Part shown: positions 5,919 through 7,887 of the stretch, piece after piece | Layout: every line of letters begins with the position of its first letter | How positions within the stretch are numbered: the stretch's first letter is position 1 | From: Chloroflexota bacterium | GTDB lineage: Bacteria > Chloroflexota > Dehalococcoidia > Dehalococcoidales > RBG-16-60-22 | DNA length: 7,887 nucleotides | Reading direction: 5' to 3' | Assembly (NCBI GenBank): GCA_016875955.1 | Contig: VGOH01000048.1 | Span: forward strand, 1-7,887 | Notes under the pieces: generated by a model | Databases searched by the model: none | The model's input: only the letters and a program-made list of their open reading frames with translations | What the model was told of the DNA's origin: nothing | Translations under genes and position numbers: made by a program

Positions 5919-7025
5919 ATGAGTATCGCGGTTGGCATCATCGGGCCGGGTAAAAGCGGCAAAAGCACCATCTTCAATGCCCTGACCGGAGGTAAAGCCG
6001 AAGGCGGCGGCCTGTCTGTTGATGGCCACACCACCCACATCGGCGCTGCCAGAGTCCCCGAGCCACGCCTCAAGACGCTGGCCGATATGCTGCAGCCGAA
6101 AAAAGTGGTCCCCGCCGAAGTAAGGTACATTGACGTCGGTGCCTCGGTGAAGAGCCTGGTGACCGGCCCGGGAATCGGCGGCGAGCTGCTCAACCATCTC
6201 AGCAACGCCGATGCCCTGATAAACGTTGTCCGCGCCTTCGCCGATGACAGCGTGCCCCACCCCGAGGGCAGTCTTGACGTTGAGCGTGACATCGCCAATA
6301 TGAACCTGGAGCTCGTTTTTTCCGACCTGACCATCATCGAGCGCCGGCTGGAAAGGATTGAGACTTCACTGAAAGGGGCCAAGCCTCCGGAGCGACAGGC
6401 CGCCCTCCACGAGCAGGAGATTATCCAGAGATTAAAGGCGGAGCTGGAAAAGGATATCCCCATACGGGCGTTATCGCTGGCCGCCGCCGACGCGCGGCTG
6501 CTTGCCGGCTTTCAGTTCCTCACCGCCAAGCCGCTGCTCACCGTGGTCAATATCGGCGAAGAGCAACTGCCACAGGTGTCCGACCTTGAGACGGAGTTGA
6601 GCTCCCGCCACAAACAGGAGAAGTCCCGCATCATCGCCCTCTGCGGCAAGCTGGAGATGGAGCTCGGCCAGCTTGATGAGCCGGCGGCCGCCGAGTTCCG
6701 TGCTGACTTTGGCCTGACCGAGTCGGGGCTAGACCGCGTTATCCAGCAGTCCTATGAACTGCTGGGGCTGGTCTCTTTCTTCTCCACCGCCCATGAAGAA
6801 GTCAGGGCCTGGTCCATCCCTCACGGCACCAGCGCGGTGAAAGCCGCCGGAAAAATCCACTCGGACATGGAACGGGGGTTTATCCGGGCTGAGGTCATCA
6901 GCTACCATGACCTGATGAAGTGCGGCAGCCTTTCGGAAGGTCGCAAGCACGGGCTGCTCAGGCTTGAGGGGAAGGAATACATTGTTCAGGACGGCGATGT
7001 CATCACCTTCCTGTTTAACGTTTAG
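5919..7025 (+). CDS. divergent YchF/DUF933-family P-loop NTPase with TGS domain
   Basis: The 368-residue protein has YchF architecture and length (about 360). The N-terminal G domain has G1 at 9-17 (GPGKSGKST), where YchF proper has G-P-NVGKST. VPEPRL (46-51) and VPAEVRYIDVGAS (64-76) are recognisable counterparts of VPDPRL and the DIAGL switch II. NVVRAF (102-107) replaces HVVRCF, and NIGE (211-214) is the YchF-type NxxE in place of GTPase NKxD. A helical insert (about 120-190) matches the YchF coiled coil. The C-terminal TGS/DUF933 domain (about 283-368) is almost canonical: RAWSIPHGT, IHSDMERGFIRAEVI and KEYIVQDGDVI.F.FNV. YchF proteins bind ATP/GTP and ribosomes. This one is probably a paralogue, and its hydrolysis activity is uncertain. 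The ATG at 5919 has only a weak GGAC site upstream, so coupling to the preceding gene is likely. Confidence 0.88.
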   Translation: MSIAVGIIGPGKSGKSTIFNALTGGKAEGGGLSVDGHTTHIGAARVPEPRLKTLADMLQPKKVVPAEVRYIDVGASVKSLVTGPGIGGELLNHLSNADALINVVRAFADDSVPHPEGSLDVERDIANMNLELVFSDLTIIERRLERIETSLKGAKPPERQAALHEQEIIQRLKAELEKDIPIRALSLAAADARLLAGFQFLTAKPLLTVVNIGEEQLPQVSDLETELSSRHKQEKSRIIALCGKLEMELGQLDEPAAAEFRADFGLTESGLDRVIQQSYELLGLVSFFSTAHEEVRAWSIPHGTSAVKAAGKIHSDMERGFIRAEVISYHDLMKCGSLSEGRKHGLLRLEGKEYIVQDGDVITFLFNV

Positions 7026-7440
7026 AACCGTTGCTGGACGCTTTCTGATTGCCCGCGCCTGCCCGGCGCACGATGAGCTGCAGGCCGTCCTGCCCCACCA
7101 CCGTTACCGCCTCCCCGGCTTCAATATCCCCGTCTATTGACTTCGCCCCCCAGAGCTCGCCCTTAATCATGACCTGCCCCTCCGGGCCCAGCGGGCTTAT
7201 CGCTTTGCCCCTCATCCCCACCATGGTGGGCAGGCCCACCAGCGCCTGCCGCCTCAGGACACGGGTGACGAAGATGAAGTTGCCCATGGCGAAGACCACC
7301 CAGAAGGCCATCACCGCCACCAGCACCCACACCGGCACGTAAATATCAAACTCCGGCAGCACCCAGCGCCAAATGGCGTAAATGGCAAACTCCTCCGCCA
7401 GCGTGCTGACAACCGCAATTATGAACCTGGCCGTGGTCAT
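7015..7440 (-). CDS. short NfeD-family membrane protein (NfeD1b type)
   Basis: The 141-residue protein has the layout of a short NfeD. A hydrophobic N-terminus (residues about 6-29, interrupted by EE at 16-17) and a clear membrane helix (36-59, VPVWVLVAVMAFWVVFAMGN) are followed by an OB-fold. That fold spans 69-126: GLPTMVGMRGKAISPLGPEG, MIKGELWGAKSIDG.IEAGE, then VTVVGQDGLQLIVRR. The LW.A......I..G..V.V.G..GL.L.V pattern is diagnostic. Such proteins usually pair with an SPFH/stomatin-like protein in membrane organisation. No SPFH gene lies in this window, and the gene is convergent with the YchF-family gene, overlapping it by 11 bases (7015-7025). The ATG at 7440 has no Shine-Dalgarno; a TGC-TATAAT box close upstream suggests a very short leader. 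Confidence 0.87.
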   Translation of the reverse strand: MTTARFIIAVVSTLAEEFAIYAIWRWVLPEFDIYVPVWVLVAVMAFWVVFAMGNFIFVTRVLRRQALVGLPTMVGMRGKAISPLGPEGQVMIKGELWGAKSIDGDIEAGEAVTVVGQDGLQLIVRRAGAGNQKASSNGSKR

Positions 7441-7455
7441 TTTTGTACTATTTCA

Positions 7456-7464
7456 ATTATAGCA
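7456..7464 (-). promoter_or_regulatory. extended -10 promoter of the nfeD-like gene
   Basis: On the minus strand TGC-TATAAT (7464-7456) is a perfect extended -10. No -35 is seen in the pyrimidine-rich stretch upstream. Transcription would begin near 7449, leaving only about nine bases before the ATG at 7440, which is too short for a ribosome site. Confidence 0.5.
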
Positions 7465-7546
7465 GGAGGAGGAGAGGGAGGGTAAATGGACAGAATTATT
7501 AAGATTAATTATTATATGTCAACTGGATTTGGTTTGCATAATGGTG

Positions 7547-7560
7547 TGATATAATATAAT
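7547..7560 (+). promoter_or_regulatory. promoter of the methyltransferase gene with overlapping TATAAT boxes
   Basis: TGA-TATAAT (7547-7555) is a perfect extended -10, immediately repeated as a second TATAAT (7555-7560, sharing one T). The -35 region is weak (TTTGGT/TTGGTT around 7528-7534). Transcription would start near 7562-7567, some 16-21 bases before the ATG at 7583. Confidence 0.5.
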
Positions 7561-7582
7561 CAAACATATATAGAGGTGCGTC

Positions 7583-7887
7583 ATGAATACGTTCTATCAT
7601 GGCGATTGCCTTTTCGTAATGAGACACGATATTGAGCCGGAATCGGTTGACCTTATATATCTTGACCCGCCATTTTTCACTGGCAAAGTGCAGAAGGGTA
7701 AATGGCAGCCTGGTGCTATGGAAGTATCCTTTGAGGATTCTAAAAAGTTTTGGAAAGAGAAAGGCATAGCAAGTCACGCACCAAATTGGTTAAAGCATAT
7801 AGCCATTAAACGGCCAGATTTTGCATCTTATTTGTTCTATATGATGGAAAGACTCCAAGCTTGTCATACAGTGCTAAAAAATACAGG
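7583..7887 (+). CDS. site-specific DNA methyltransferase, N6-adenine/N4-cytosine type (partial, 5' end)
   Basis: The frame is open from ATG at 7583 to the window end (101 codons plus two bases). The N-terminus reads HGDCLFVM (6-13), then SVDLIYLDPPF (21-31). DPPF at 28-31 is catalytic motif IV of the N6_N4 methyltransferase family. It comes before any FxGxG motif I, which fits the beta-class order (HinfI/CcrM-like). Residues 46-101 (VSFED, FASYLFYMMERLQACHTVLKNT) match the segment preceding the usual G.(I/L)Y.H motif. AGAGGTG (7572-7578) is the ribosome site, four bases before the ATG. The DNA is much more AT-rich than the genes to its left, suggesting horizontal acquisition. Whether it is a restriction partner or an orphan methylase depends on sequence beyond 7887. 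Confidence 0.88.
   Translation, partial: MNTFYHGDCLFVMRHDIEPESVDLIYLDPPFFTGKVQKGKWQPGAMEVSFEDSKKFWKEKGIASHAPNWLKHIAIKRPDFASYLFYMMERLQACHTVLKNT

Noticed and set aside
5862..6463. Two overlapping minus-strand open frames (132 and 197 codons)
   Set aside because: Both are shadows of the YchF-family gene, whose P-loop and TGS motifs establish the coding strand.
7505..7777. 90-codon minus-strand open frame
   Set aside because: It is antisense to the methyltransferase, where DPPF and the ribosome site support the plus strand. Its sequence has no recognisable motif.

Overview
The window is a stretch of bacterial chromosome carrying mostly housekeeping genes. Two ends look more accessory: a secreted repeat protein on the left and an AT-rich DNA methyltransferase on the right. 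The gene set (holA, alaS, ruvX, a YchF-family protein, a short NfeD), the GTG/TTG starts and the GC-rich coding DNA suit a Chloroflexota (Dehalococcoidia-like) bacterium. That assignment is an inference from general resemblance; no rRNA or other decisive marker is present.

Left part, all on the minus strand (5237 down to 1). The order of transcription is holA (DNA polymerase III delta), alaS (alanyl-tRNA synthetase), ruvX/yqgF (16S rRNA processing nuclease), a 68-residue helix-turn-helix protein, and a secreted protein with IPT/TIG-like beta repeats that runs off the window. alaS has its own probable promoter in the 81-base gap after holA. ruvX follows alaS by 16 bases and is probably co-transcribed. 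The HTH gene has a perfect-consensus promoter (TTGACA, 17 bases, TATAAT) with a small palindrome at the expected transcription start. It may therefore be an autoregulator that also sets expression of the secreted protein behind it.

Middle (5238-5656). This is a 419-base gap between divergent genes. Most of it is a roughly 186-base non-coding element (5345-5530) built of nested inverted repeats: an imperfect outer stem enclosing two perfect 13-base-pair stems and one tight 9-base-pair hairpin. It looks like a REP/MITE-type palindromic element and is the clearest unexplained structure in the window.

Right part. On the plus strand, a 75-residue HEAT-like helical protein is followed 34 bases later by a divergent YchF/DUF933 P-loop NTPase. 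The NTPase keeps a canonical TGS domain but has altered nucleotide-binding motifs. Its 3' end overlaps by 11 bases a convergent minus-strand gene for a short NfeD-type membrane protein. After nfeD the composition becomes AT-rich. A promoter with tandem TATAAT boxes then leads into the 5' part of a beta-class-like DNA methyltransferase (motif DPPF), which is cut by the window end and is probably a horizontally acquired gene.

I see no tRNA, rRNA, CRISPR array, transposase or integrase. No complete novel multi-gene system can be demonstrated. The best leads are the palindromic element, the HEAT-like/divergent YchF pair, and the small HTH regulator with its secreted neighbour.
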